NCBI RefSeq assembly: GCF_003207955.1 | Contig: NZ_NOXG01000048.1 | Coordinates: 1-7,065 of the forward strand | From: Novacetimonas pomaceti | GTDB taxonomy: Bacteria; Pseudomonadota; Alphaproteobacteria; Acetobacterales; Acetobacteraceae | Reading direction: 5' to 3' | Length of the DNA stretch: 7,065 nucleotides | Shown: positions 1 to 4,866 of the stretch, piece after piece | How positions within the stretch are numbered: position 1 is the stretch's first letter | How the letters are laid out: every line of letters starts with the position of its first letter | The notes under the pieces: model-generated | Seen by the model: the letters and a program-made list of their open reading frames with translations, nothing else | The model's database searches: none | What the model was told of the DNA's origin: nothing | Program-made: the position numbers and the translations under genes

Positions 1-158
1 GTCCCCGCAAGCAGGGCCGCCTCGCCGCGCGAGGCGCCATCATAAATCGCCGCAAGCGCCAACAGGCGACGCGACTGACCCGCATGCCGGCTTCTGCGCA
101 CAAGGCGTCGCAACTCCGAACTATCATGATCGTCACGCAGGGATAGAGGGCTGCCCAT
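1..158 (-). CDS. IS630-family transposase, N-terminal fragment (runs off left edge)
   Basis: Reading the minus strand from an ATG at 158 gives 52 codons with no stop up to the window edge. The protein starts MGSPLSLRDD and continues with RRLLALAAIYDGASRGEAA. From family knowledge this is the typical start of IS630-type (Tc1/mariner-like) transposases: a short leader, then the first helices of an HTH with the 'RRLLALAAIYDGxxRxEAA' pattern. The catalytic DDE domain would lie outside the window, so it cannot be judged whether the gene is intact. The element's end should lie upstream of the start, roughly in 180-260, but I could not define an inverted repeat because the other end is not in view. 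Recognition is by pattern memory, not by search. Confidence 0.75.
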   Translation of the reverse strand, partial: MGSPLSLRDDHDSSELRRLVRRSRHAGQSRRLLALAAIYDGASRGEAALLAG

Positions 159-274
159 CCAGAATGCCTCCTTCAGAGAATGGTCTGCATCCTGTGAATC
201 ACATTTTTAAACCGATGGGTACCCCGTGAGTCAGGCCAAACAATGGTTGGTATTATGTACCCTGGATCGTCGTC
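159..274. other. Non-coding flank between IS630-type transposase and the split ORF
   Basis: No convincing gene is seen here. The stretch should contain the transposase ribosome-binding region (GGAGGC on the minus strand at about 165-170, 7 nt from the ATG) and the outer end of the IS630-type element. IS630 elements insert at TA, and several TA dinucleotides are available, so the boundary remains undefined. Confidence 0.4.
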
Positions 275-395
275 TTGCCGAAGCGGGGCCCCAGGTCGGT
301 CTGGCGACTACGCTCCTATGATCGATCCTTGATTGAGGACCATTGGAAAATATCGCGAATTTACGATTGCGGTTCCAGGACGCATTACGATCGCA
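275..395 (+). pseudogene. 5' part of an ORF split by the IS256 element; possible IS5-type transposase remnant
   Basis: An open frame from TTG at 275 reads LPKRGPRSVWRLRSYDRSL, then IEDHWKISRIYDCGSRTHYDR, and is cut at 395 by the IS256 element. If the IS and one target-duplication copy are removed, the frame joins exactly to 1733-1806, giving 64 codons and then TGA. The pattern YDRxL...H.I...RTHYDR resembles the C-terminal region of IS5/IS427-type transposases (YDRxLYxxRHxIE...RxATRYDR). However, the spacing between the two YDR motifs is about six residues too short and the usual WRRIATRYDR context is lost. I infer a decayed transposase tail. A random open frame is the alternative. Confidence 0.3.
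388..395. repeat. Target-site duplication, left copy (CGATCGCA)
   Basis: The 8-bp sequence CGATCGCA directly abuts the left inverted repeat and is repeated exactly just outside the right inverted repeat at 1725-1732. IS256-family elements make 8-9 bp target duplications, so this marks the insertion site and indicates a single unrearranged insertion. Confidence 0.9.
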
Positions 396-419
396 GGGAG
401 TGTCCTGAAGTCTGTGTAT
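396..419 (+). repeat. IS256-type terminal inverted repeat, transposase 3' side
   Basis: This end has GGGAGTGTCC, a 5-nt divergent core, then TCTGTGTAT. It pairs with 1701-1724 in inverted orientation and sits about 29 nt downstream of the transposase stop. Confidence 0.85.
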
Positions 420-447
420 CTGGCCTGGCCCATGGGTTTTCAGATAC

Positions 448-1662
448 TCAAGCGGCGAAGCGCTCGCCGAACATTATGGCGAACTGGTTGCGGGCTGCAA
501 ACCATTCCCGAACATTCTGCCCGTCTTTCTCAAAGCTGCGGATCGCCAGGTAGATCAGCTTCGTTGCGGCATCGTCGGTCGGGAACGAACCGCGCGTCTT
601 GATCGATTTGCGGATGACCCGGTTCAGGCTTTCGATGGCGTTCGTGGTGTATATGATCTTGCGGATCGCCGGATCAAAGGCAAAAAACGGGATCACTTCT
701 GGCCATGCCCGGCGCCATGCCGGGGCGATTGACGCGTATTTCCCGACCCATTTCTCCTCGAACGCATCGAGTTCGGCGGCCGCCATGTCAGCAGTGGCAG
801 CCCCGTAGATCCGGCGCAGGTCGGCAGCCACGGCCTTGCGATCCTTCCATGAGCAGAAGTTCAGGCTGTGGCGCACCAGATGGACTATGCAGGTCTGAAC
901 CATCGCCTCGGGAAAGGCGGCGGTGATGGCCTCGGGAAAGCCTTTCAGCCCGTCCACGACCGCGATCAGGATGTCCTGGATGCCCCGGTTCTTCAACTCG
1001 TTCATGACCGAAAGCCAGAATTTGGCGCCTTCATTCTCGGCGATCCAGAGCCCCAGAACCTCGCGCACCCCCTCGCGGGTGACACCGAGGGCGACGTAAA
1101 CCGCCTTGTTTTTAACGGTCCGGCTGTCAGCATCGCGGATTTTTACCCGAAGAGCATCGAAGATCACGATGGGATACATCCGATCCAGCGCCCGGCCCTG
1201 CCACTCTCGGACCTCGTCCAGCACGGCATCGGTGACGCGGCTGATCAGGTCGGGAGAGACCTTCAGGCCATAAAGATCAAGCAGATGGGTCTGGATGTCC
1301 CGGACAGTCAGGCCGGCGGCATAGAGACCGATGATCCTGTCGTCGATCCCATCAATCCGGGTCTGGCCCTTCTTTACAAGCTCCGGCTCGAAACTGCTGT
1401 CGCGGTCGCGCGGCACCGTCACTGGAAAGGCGCCGTCCTGGCCTTTCAGCACCTTGGTCATGGAGCCATTCCGCCGGTTCGACTGGCCCGGAGGGGCAGC
1501 CTTGCCTTCCTCATAGCCCAGATGCGCGCTCAACTCTGCACCCAGCATACGCTCCATGAGCCGAATTTTCAGCTCCTTCAGCAGCCCGGCGTCACCAAGC
1601 AGGTCTTCAGGACGCTTCACGCCCGTCAGCAACTTGTCCAGGAGTTCGTTCGAGATGGTCAT
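448..1662 (-). CDS. IS256-family transposase (DDE, Mutator type), 404 aa
   Basis: Full-length transposase catalysing cut-out and insertion of the surrounding element. IS256 members use a circular intermediate and are related to eukaryotic Mutator transposases. The N-terminal part carries the family blocks LLGDAGLLKELKIRLMERML (residues 21-40) and GAELSAHLGYE. The catalytic triad is visible as D169 (PIVIFDALRVKIRD), D237 (IAVVDGLKGFPEAI) and E344 (TTNAIESLNRVIRK), with the C258/H261 motif (QTCIVHLVRHSL) between. The length of about 400 aa is normal for the family. The ATG at 1662 is preceded by AAAGGAAG at a suitable distance, supporting this start. No frameshift or premature stop is seen, so the enzyme appears functional. 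The long plus-strand open frame antisense to it is a shadow. Confidence 0.95.
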   Translation of the reverse strand: MTISNELLDKLLTGVKRPEDLLGDAGLLKELKIRLMERMLGAELSAHLGYEEGKAAPPGQSNRRNGSMTKVLKGQDGAFPVTVPRDRDSSFEPELVKKGQTRIDGIDDRIIGLYAAGLTVRDIQTHLLDLYGLKVSPDLISRVTDAVLDEVREWQGRALDRMYPIVIFDALRVKIRDADSRTVKNKAVYVALGVTREGVREVLGLWIAENEGAKFWLSVMNELKNRGIQDILIAVVDGLKGFPEAITAAFPEAMVQTCIVHLVRHSLNFCSWKDRKAVAADLRRIYGAATADMAAAELDAFEEKWVGKYASIAPAWRRAWPEVIPFFAFDPAIRKIIYTTNAIESLNRVIRKSIKTRGSFPTDDAATKLIYLAIRSFEKDGQNVREWFAARNQFAIMFGERFAA

Positions 1663-1697
1663 TCATACTTCCTTTCGGTGAAGTATGGACCAGATCA

Positions 1698-1703
1698 ATT
1701 ATA
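1698..1703 (-). promoter_or_regulatory. Candidate -10 box of the transposase promoter
   Basis: A perfect TATAAT on the minus strand overlaps the inner edge of the right inverted repeat, about 35 nt upstream of the transposase ATG. No good -35 is seen at 16-18 nt, so any promoter would be weak or would use flanking sequence. Overlap of promoter and transposase-binding end is common in insertion sequences. Confidence 0.4.
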
Positions 1704-1724
1704 CACAGAAGATCGGACACTCTC
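1701..1724 (-). repeat. IS256-type terminal inverted repeat, transposase 5' side
   Basis: Read on the minus strand this end is GAGAGTGTCC, a divergent 5-nt core, then TCTGTGTAT, matching the left end at 396-419. It is immediately followed by the right target duplication. Confidence 0.85.
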
Positions 1725-1732
1725 CGATCGCA
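1725..1732. repeat. Target-site duplication, right copy (CGATCGCA)
   Basis: Exact 8-bp copy of 388-395, directly abutting the right inverted repeat. The next outer base differs on the two sides, so the duplication is 8 bp. Confidence 0.9.
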
Positions 1733-1806
1733 TGCAGTCACACATTTGCTTTATCCCCGGACTGACACGCAGGCTGCATCGATTACGGGTCAGCGCCCTG
1801 ACATGA
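1733..1806 (+). pseudogene. 3' part of the ORF split by the IS256 element
   Basis: Continuing the frame of 275-395 across the reconstructed empty site gives the codons MQSHICFIPGLTRRL, then HRLRVSALT and a TGA at 1804-1806. The exact in-frame join supports these two pieces being one sequence before insertion. The join places RTHYDR next to MQSHICFI, which loosely resembles the RYDRCxxTFFSAI tail of IS5-type transposases, but the identity stays uncertain. Confidence 0.3.
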
Positions 1807-1856
1807 TACAGGTAGGTCATATTGGACTGAGGACACCGCTTAGTGGGACCGGACGT

Positions 1857-1872
1857 AACGGCCGAAGCCGTT
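1857..1872 (-). terminator. UUCG-tetraloop hairpin downstream of hepT
   Basis: AACGGC and GCCGTT form a perfect 6-bp stem. In minus-strand RNA the loop is UUCG closed by C-G, the exceptionally stable cUUCGg tetraloop. It lies 40-55 nt beyond the hepT stop on the transcribed strand. No U-tract follows, so it may be a weak terminator or a 3' end stabiliser rather than a classical intrinsic terminator. Confidence 0.4.
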
Positions 1873-1911
1873 CATCAGATAGCCCACCATCCTGCCCTCA
1901 AAATGAAATCC

Positions 1912-2268
1912 TCAGGATGATCTCTGCAGGAGATGCTCCAATTGAGCGATCAGGGCAGGCAAAGCCTCTTCTACCGTACGCCAAACAATCCCATAATTGA
2001 TCTCGAAATAGCCGTGCGCGATCCGGTTCCGCATTCCGCGCATTTGCCTCCACGGAATATGCGGATAACGCGCTACGTCATCCGGGTAGGCAGCCATAAC
2101 TTTGGTCGTCGCTTCCCCAAGGATAAGCAGGCTCATGACAACGGCCTGCTGGGTCCTGCGATCCTTCAGAAAATCTTCGACCGCCATGCCTTGCACGAAG
2201 GAGCGGGCGTCGGTCGCTGCCTCGTGCATATGTCCCAGATAGTCAGTCAAACGAAAATGACGACTCAC
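1912..2268 (-). CDS. hepT: HepT-like HEPN-domain RNase toxin (DUF86), 118 aa
   Basis: Small helical HEPN toxin of the MNT-HEPN (MntA/HepT) type VII toxin-antitoxin class. Family knowledge: HepT proteins are ribonucleases acting on tRNA or mRNA and are silenced when their partner MntA adds AMP to the tyrosine of the active motif. The signature Rx4HxY is present as R80-NRIA-H85-G-Y87 in RGMRNRIAHGYFEI. The upstream helix LLILGEATTKVMAAYP is also typical of DUF86. The start is GTG at 2268, and its bases overlap the TGA of the upstream antitoxin gene (GTGA overlap), indicating translational coupling and one transcript. The length is normal for the family. All active-site residues are present, so the toxin should be functional. 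Confidence 0.88.
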   Translation of the reverse strand: MSRHFRLTDYLGHMHEAATDARSFVQGMAVEDFLKDRRTQQAVVMSLLILGEATTKVMAAYPDDVARYPHIPWRQMRGMRNRIAHGYFEINYGIVWRTVEEALPALIAQLEHLLQRSS

Positions 2269-2555
2269 AAGGCACGCGCTTCAGACAGAACCTCATCCCG
2301 GAAGGCTAAGGGCAGATCTTCGGGCGTCCGGAGATCAACTGCTAGTCCCAGAAGATCTTCGAGATCGCTTTGCAGTCCGCCCAGGTCAAAAAGGGTGATT
2401 CCCTCGGGCGCATCAACCAGCAGGTCCAGATCACTTCCATCCCGATCCAGGCCATGCACAACGGAGCCAAAGACCCGGGGATTATCGAGTTTCCATTGCC
2501 GGGCCAGTCCAATGATGGAGTGACGATGCAGGGCAACGGCTTCAGACGGACGCAT
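2265..2555 (-). CDS. mntA: MntA-like nucleotidyltransferase antitoxin (MNT domain), 96 aa
   Basis: Minimal nucleotidyltransferase, the antitoxin partner of the downstream HepT. Family knowledge: it transfers AMP groups to the HepT active-site tyrosine and neutralises it. The hallmark GSx10DxD is complete (GSVVHGLDRDGSDLD), and a third carboxylate is available in LAVDLRTPEDL. The preceding VFGSV strand-turn is typical of the fold. I chose the ATG at 2555 because AAGGGAG on the minus strand lies at a proper distance from it. The in-frame GTG at 2561 (two codons longer) would be only a few bases from that site. The gene is the first of a two-gene operon read leftwards, diverging from the Stb-like operon. 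Confidence 0.88.
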   Translation of the reverse strand: MRPSEAVALHRHSIIGLARQWKLDNPRVFGSVVHGLDRDGSDLDLLVDAPEGITLFDLGGLQSDLEDLLGLAVDLRTPEDLPLAFRDEVLSEARAL

Positions 2556-2585
2556 GAACACCTCTCCCTTTCCACAAAGCGGTTT

Positions 2586-2614
2586 ATTCTATCAGATCGC
2601 TATACTCACCCCAA
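2586..2614 (-). promoter_or_regulatory. Promoter of the mntA-hepT operon
   Basis: On the minus strand TTGGGG (2614-2609) and TAGAAT (2591-2586) are separated by exactly 17 nt. The -10 matches consensus at five of six positions, the -35 at three. Transcription would start about 24 nt before the mntA ATG. The -35 box overlaps the candidate oriT core, so a relaxosome or repressor bound there could compete with RNA polymerase. Confidence 0.5.
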
Positions 2615-2640
2615 GGGCGCAAAGATTACTTTATATCTTT
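2609..2640 (-). other. Candidate origin of transfer (MobQ / RSF1010-pTi-like core plus inverted repeat)
   Basis: On the minus strand the sequence reads TTTGCGCCCTTGG, closely matching the nick-region core I remember for the RSF1010/R1162 and Agrobacterium pTi oriT group (TGCG/CCCT). A 6-bp inverted repeat, AAAGAT at 2621-2626 and ATCTTT at 2635-2640 with an 8-nt loop, lies directly on its 5' side, as inverted repeats do in that oriT family. The IR is closer to the nick than in RSF1010. It sits in the intergenic region next to an Stb-like operon, as oriT does in R388. No relaxase gene is in view, so this is a sequence-pattern call only. Confidence 0.4.
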
Positions 2641-2674
2641 TTTTCGGCCTCAGATCGTCGCTACGGAACGTCCC

Positions 2675-2687
2675 GCACCAACGGTGC
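2675..2687. repeat. Small inverted repeat GCACC-AAC-GGTGC
   Basis: A perfect 5-bp stem with a 3-nt loop in the control region between the candidate oriT and the 11-bp repeat array. It could be an additional relaxosome or regulator site. It is too short to prove function. Confidence 0.3.
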
Positions 2688-2716
2688 AATGGTGTATGAG
2701 GCTCCTTAAATCAGAG

Positions 2717-2782
2717 GGAGCGACAGGGGAGCGAGAAAGGAGCGATAAGGGAGCGGCAGGGGAGCGGAAAGGGAGCGCTGTA
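2717..2782 (+). repeat. Six helically phased 11-bp direct repeats (GGAGCG array), candidate partition/operator site
   Basis: GGAGCG occurs at 2717, 2728, 2739, 2750, 2761 and 2772, exactly 11 bp apart. The five bases between are mostly purines (for example ACAGG, AGAAA, ATAAG, GCAGG, GAAAG), and the last unit ends in CTGTA. A period near one helical turn puts all motifs on one DNA face, as expected for cooperative binding by a small DNA-binding protein. The array lies 62 nt upstream of the first Stb-like gene. The R388 stb operon has a comparable upstream array of 9-bp repeats with 2-bp spacers (11-bp period) bound by StbA, as I recall. I infer an operator plus centromere-like site. Replication iterons are an alternative, but no rep gene is visible. 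Confidence 0.75.
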
Positions 2783-2843
2783 GTGGCAATGAAGCCGAAA
2801 ATCCCCACATAACCTCTGAACGCTGGGAACAGGGATACTGACT

Positions 2844-3428
2844 GTGGCCAATATCGATGTCCAAAAGCGCCTACGCGAACACGTAATTGCCATGACCACT
2901 CAGGCAGCGACCCGTTCCGTCCTGCTCTGGCTAACCGAGCATCATGACGCCGTTGCCGCCATCAGACCGCATGGTGGCTCATGGAAGCCCGTCATCGCCG
3001 TGATGCGCGAGAGCGGCCTCGATATCTCCGCAGACCACTCCGGCCTCAGGAAGGTAAGGAAGCTCTGGGTACAGGTCAGGAACGCTCGAAAAGGATATGC
3101 TGAGGAACAGACCGCCTCGGTAGAAGTCGATCCCCCCGTCCACAACACCCATCCGAGCCGGCTGCCGCAGGACTGGAAGCCCGACCTTGTCGATGATGGC
3201 CAGAAAAGCCTCTCTCGCCTCCCCGATGCATCAGCTGTACCCGCACAAATAGTGCCCGCCGAAAAAAACGCACAGGTCGCATCATTGCCCGCGACAGTGC
3301 CAGGGAGCTCGGGCAGCGAGACAACCGGGGAGAAGAACTTCCCCATTGGTCGCGCCCGGGCCGAGGCCATCAAGCGGGATCTTCTTGCGCGGCTGAAGCG
3401 AAAGGAGCCCGGTTTTTATCGGGAGTAA
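2844..3428 (+). CDS. Putative StbA-like DNA-binding protein, 194 aa (first gene of Stb-like operon)
   Basis: Probably binds the phased repeats just upstream and controls plasmid segregation/transfer and its own operon. Residues about 1-85 are helical and contain an HTH-like stretch (SWKPVIAVMRESGLDISADHSGLRKVRKLW, residues about 46-75). The pattern is that of KfrA/StbA-type wHTH domains, in which a helix is followed by 'GLxIS...LRK'. Residues about 86-150 are a proline/serine-rich, low-complexity linker. The C-terminal 40 residues are basic (GRARAEAIKRDLLARLKRKE). The start is GTG at 2844, preceded by AGGGA with an 8-nt gap. The stop lies 3 nt before the ATPase gene, so the two form one transcription unit. 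Assignment rests on architecture and context, not clear sequence identity. Confidence 0.6.
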   Translation: MANIDVQKRLREHVIAMTTQAATRSVLLWLTEHHDAVAAIRPHGGSWKPVIAVMRESGLDISADHSGLRKVRKLWVQVRNARKGYAEEQTASVEVDPPVHNTHPSRLPQDWKPDLVDDGQKSLSRLPDASAVPAQIVPAEKNAQVASLPATVPGSSGSETTGEKNFPIGRARAEAIKRDLLARLKRKEPGFYRE

Positions 3429-3431
3429 GGC

Positions 3432-4262
3432 ATGGCATCCGCCACGATCACAGACGCCGCAGAACCAACGGAGCTGGTGACACGCCCAACCCTGCTCGTC
3501 GCCATCGGGCGCCAGCGGGTGGGAAAGACGACCTTCCTCAAATCACTGGCCGAGATCACGGCCCAGCAGGGAGGCAGACCGGAGATCTGGAACACGGATT
3601 CCATGAACCGCTCGCATACGCTTTCGTCGCTTGGTCCGCAGGTTCTGGAAGCGGACAGCATGTCCCCGACCGGGCAGGCTGCCTGGCTCGAAGGGCAGAT
3701 CGAGAAGCTGGTTGAATCCCGCCATGATGCGATTCTCGACATCGGGGGAGGATGGACTGCCATGCACGAACTGATCCGCTCATCTCCCCTTGTCGCGGCG
3801 CTGGACGAGCTTGGGGTCTCGCTTGTGACGATCTTCATGATCGGTATGGAGAATGCGGACATCGACTATCTGCAGGACCTTCAGGAGCAGCATGGCTTCC
3901 TGCCACGCCGCACGGCGATTGTCATAAATGAAGGCCTGCTTCCCGTCGGTATCGACACACCTCAGGCGGTAAGCCAGATCCTCGAAAACGAAGCGGTGCT
4001 CAACGCTCTGGACCGAGGCGCCGCGCACGGTGTGTTCCCCGCGATCAACGGGCTGAAGAAAATCGCGGATCGTGGGCAGTCGTTCATGGATTTTGCTGCG
4101 AACAAGCCGGTTCCCGGACAGCCGAAAAGCTCGGTCTTCGACAGGCTACGGGTCAATCGCTGGCTCAAACGCGACGTGCCCCTCTTCCTGCGCGACCTCG
4201 GAGCGGACTATCTGCCCCGGATGCCGAAGGGACTGCCCGACGTGGTTATGGAGAATGTCTGA
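3432..4262 (+). CDS. P-loop ATPase, ParA/StbB-like, 276 aa
   Basis: Cytoplasmic nucleotide-binding protein, likely the motor or switch of an Stb-type plasmid segregation/mobilisation system. Walker A is G26-RQRV-GKTT (residues 26-34). Walker B is probably AILDIGGGW with D103. The core strand LLVAIG before Walker A and the strands SLVTIFMIGM and TAIVINEGLL fit a SIMIBI-class ParA-like fold. The first lysine of the classical deviant ParA motif (KGGxGKTT) is replaced by Arg27. The C-terminal about 60 residues (FDRLRVNRWLKRDVPLFLRDL) are basic-amphipathic, perhaps for nonspecific DNA or partner contact. GGGAG-TAAGG provides the ribosome site inside the preceding gene's end. The stop overlaps the next start by 1 nt (TGATG). 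R388 StbB is the closest analogue by position and motif, but I could not align sequences. Confidence 0.7.
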   Translation: MASATITDAAEPTELVTRPTLLVAIGRQRVGKTTFLKSLAEITAQQGGRPEIWNTDSMNRSHTLSSLGPQVLEADSMSPTGQAAWLEGQIEKLVESRHDAILDIGGGWTAMHELIRSSPLVAALDELGVSLVTIFMIGMENADIDYLQDLQEQHGFLPRRTAIVINEGLLPVGIDTPQAVSQILENEAVLNALDRGAAHGVFPAINGLKKIADRGQSFMDFAANKPVPGQPKSSVFDRLRVNRWLKRDVPLFLRDLGADYLPRMPKGLPDVVMENV

Positions 4263-4756
4263 TGGCAGCCCAGGGCGACATCGAGGCGGCAGACCGTGAA
4301 TTCGCGGTCCGAATGGAGAACCTGCGCAGGGTCGCCGCCCAATGGGTCGAGCGTCCGATCGCGCCCGAAGTCGAAGTGCTTTCGGCACTGGTCGCAGCGA
4401 TAGACCAGATCGGCACCCTCTGCATTGAAGCCAGGCGCGCCTCCATCCGCTCCGTTGCCGAGAGCAGGCTGGTGGCCGAACAGCAGCGCGAAACCCTGGC
4501 GCAGGACACGATCGCCATCCGCAGCCACCTCAGGGACGGCATTGAAGCGGTGCACACGCTGCGCACCATCAACGAAAAACTGGTCGAGAAGAAACTCCTC
4601 ACGATCACGGCGGATATGACGAAAGGATTAAGGGGCGCCATCGAGAGCCAGGCCACGGCCATGACCAGACGGTACAACCTGGAGACGGCCTTTCGCATCC
4701 TGGGCTACAGTTCCATCGTCCTGATAGCGGGATTTGCGCTCGGACGGATGCCCTGA
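4262..4756 (+). CDS. Coiled-coil protein with C-terminal membrane segment, StbC-position, 164 aa
   Basis: No family recognised with certainty. Most of the protein (residues about 1-140) is charged and helix-rich with long runs free of glycine or proline, for example QQRETLAQDTIAIRSHLRDG, which suggests a coiled coil. Residues about 145-161 (ILGYSSIVLIAGFALG) form a single hydrophobic segment ending three residues before the C-terminus, so the protein is likely tail-anchored with its bulk in the cytoplasm. The ATG overlaps the ATPase stop (TGATG), implying translational coupling and a joint complex. In R388 the third stb gene also has unknown function. I infer a membrane anchor or adaptor for the ATPase. 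Confidence 0.6.
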   Translation: MAAQGDIEAADREFAVRMENLRRVAAQWVERPIAPEVEVLSALVAAIDQIGTLCIEARRASIRSVAESRLVAEQQRETLAQDTIAIRSHLRDGIEAVHTLRTINEKLVEKKLLTITADMTKGLRGAIESQATAMTRRYNLETAFRILGYSSIVLIAGFALGRMP

Positions 4757-4782
4757 GCATGTCTGCAACGGGCACGCTCAGG
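4752..4782 (+). terminator. Inverted repeat at the end of the Stb-like trio (CCTGAGC / GCTCAGG)
   Basis: A perfect 7-bp stem with a 17-nt loop overlaps the stop codon of the third gene. No T-run follows. It could attenuate transcription into the exported-protein genes or be a regulator site. Confidence 0.3.
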
Positions 4783-4866
4783 ACCGGAACAGAAACGCCG
4801 GACCAAGTACTGACACAGGTCGCATGATGCTGGCCGATCCTGTCCGCCTCGCAACAGGAGGCCAAG

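Larger units (their letters stand above)
396..1724 (-). mobile_element. Complete IS256-family insertion sequence, 1329 bp
   Basis: The element is bounded by imperfect terminal inverted repeats. The left end reads GGGAGTGTCC at 396-405 with TCTGTGTAT at 411-419. The inverted right end reads GAGAGTGTCC at 1724-1715 with TCTGTGTAT at 1709-1701. That is 18 of 24 matching positions, with the mismatches mostly in a 5-nt centre. Perfect 8-bp direct repeats flank it at 388-395 and 1725-1732. It carries one full-length minus-strand transposase gene. Length and 8-bp duplication fit the IS256 family. The intact ends, duplication and ORF suggest a recent, potentially active insertion. Confidence 0.92.

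Noticed and set aside
868..1806. Long plus-strand open frame of 312 codons
   Set aside because: It lies antisense to the intact IS256 transposase with no ribosome site, and it exists because of codon bias of the real gene. Only its last 74 bases, outside the IS, were used in the split-ORF reconstruction.
1933..2523. Plus-strand open frame of 196 codons across hepT and mntA
   Set aside because: It is antisense to two genes with complete family motifs, and its serine/arginine-rich second half is typical of a shadow.
2717..2782. CRISPR array
   Set aside because: The repeat unit is only 11 bp with no spacers of CRISPR length and no cas genes. Helically phased protein-binding repeats fit better.
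2717..2782. Replication iterons
   Set aside because: No replication-initiator gene, AT-rich unwinding region or DnaA box is recognisable nearby, while an StbA-like gene follows directly. It cannot be fully excluded without the full replicon.
2700..2843. Promoter of the Stb-like operon
   Set aside because: I looked for -35/-10 pairs before and after the repeat array and found only poor matches (for example TTAAAT near 2707 and CATAAC near 2810), so none is called.
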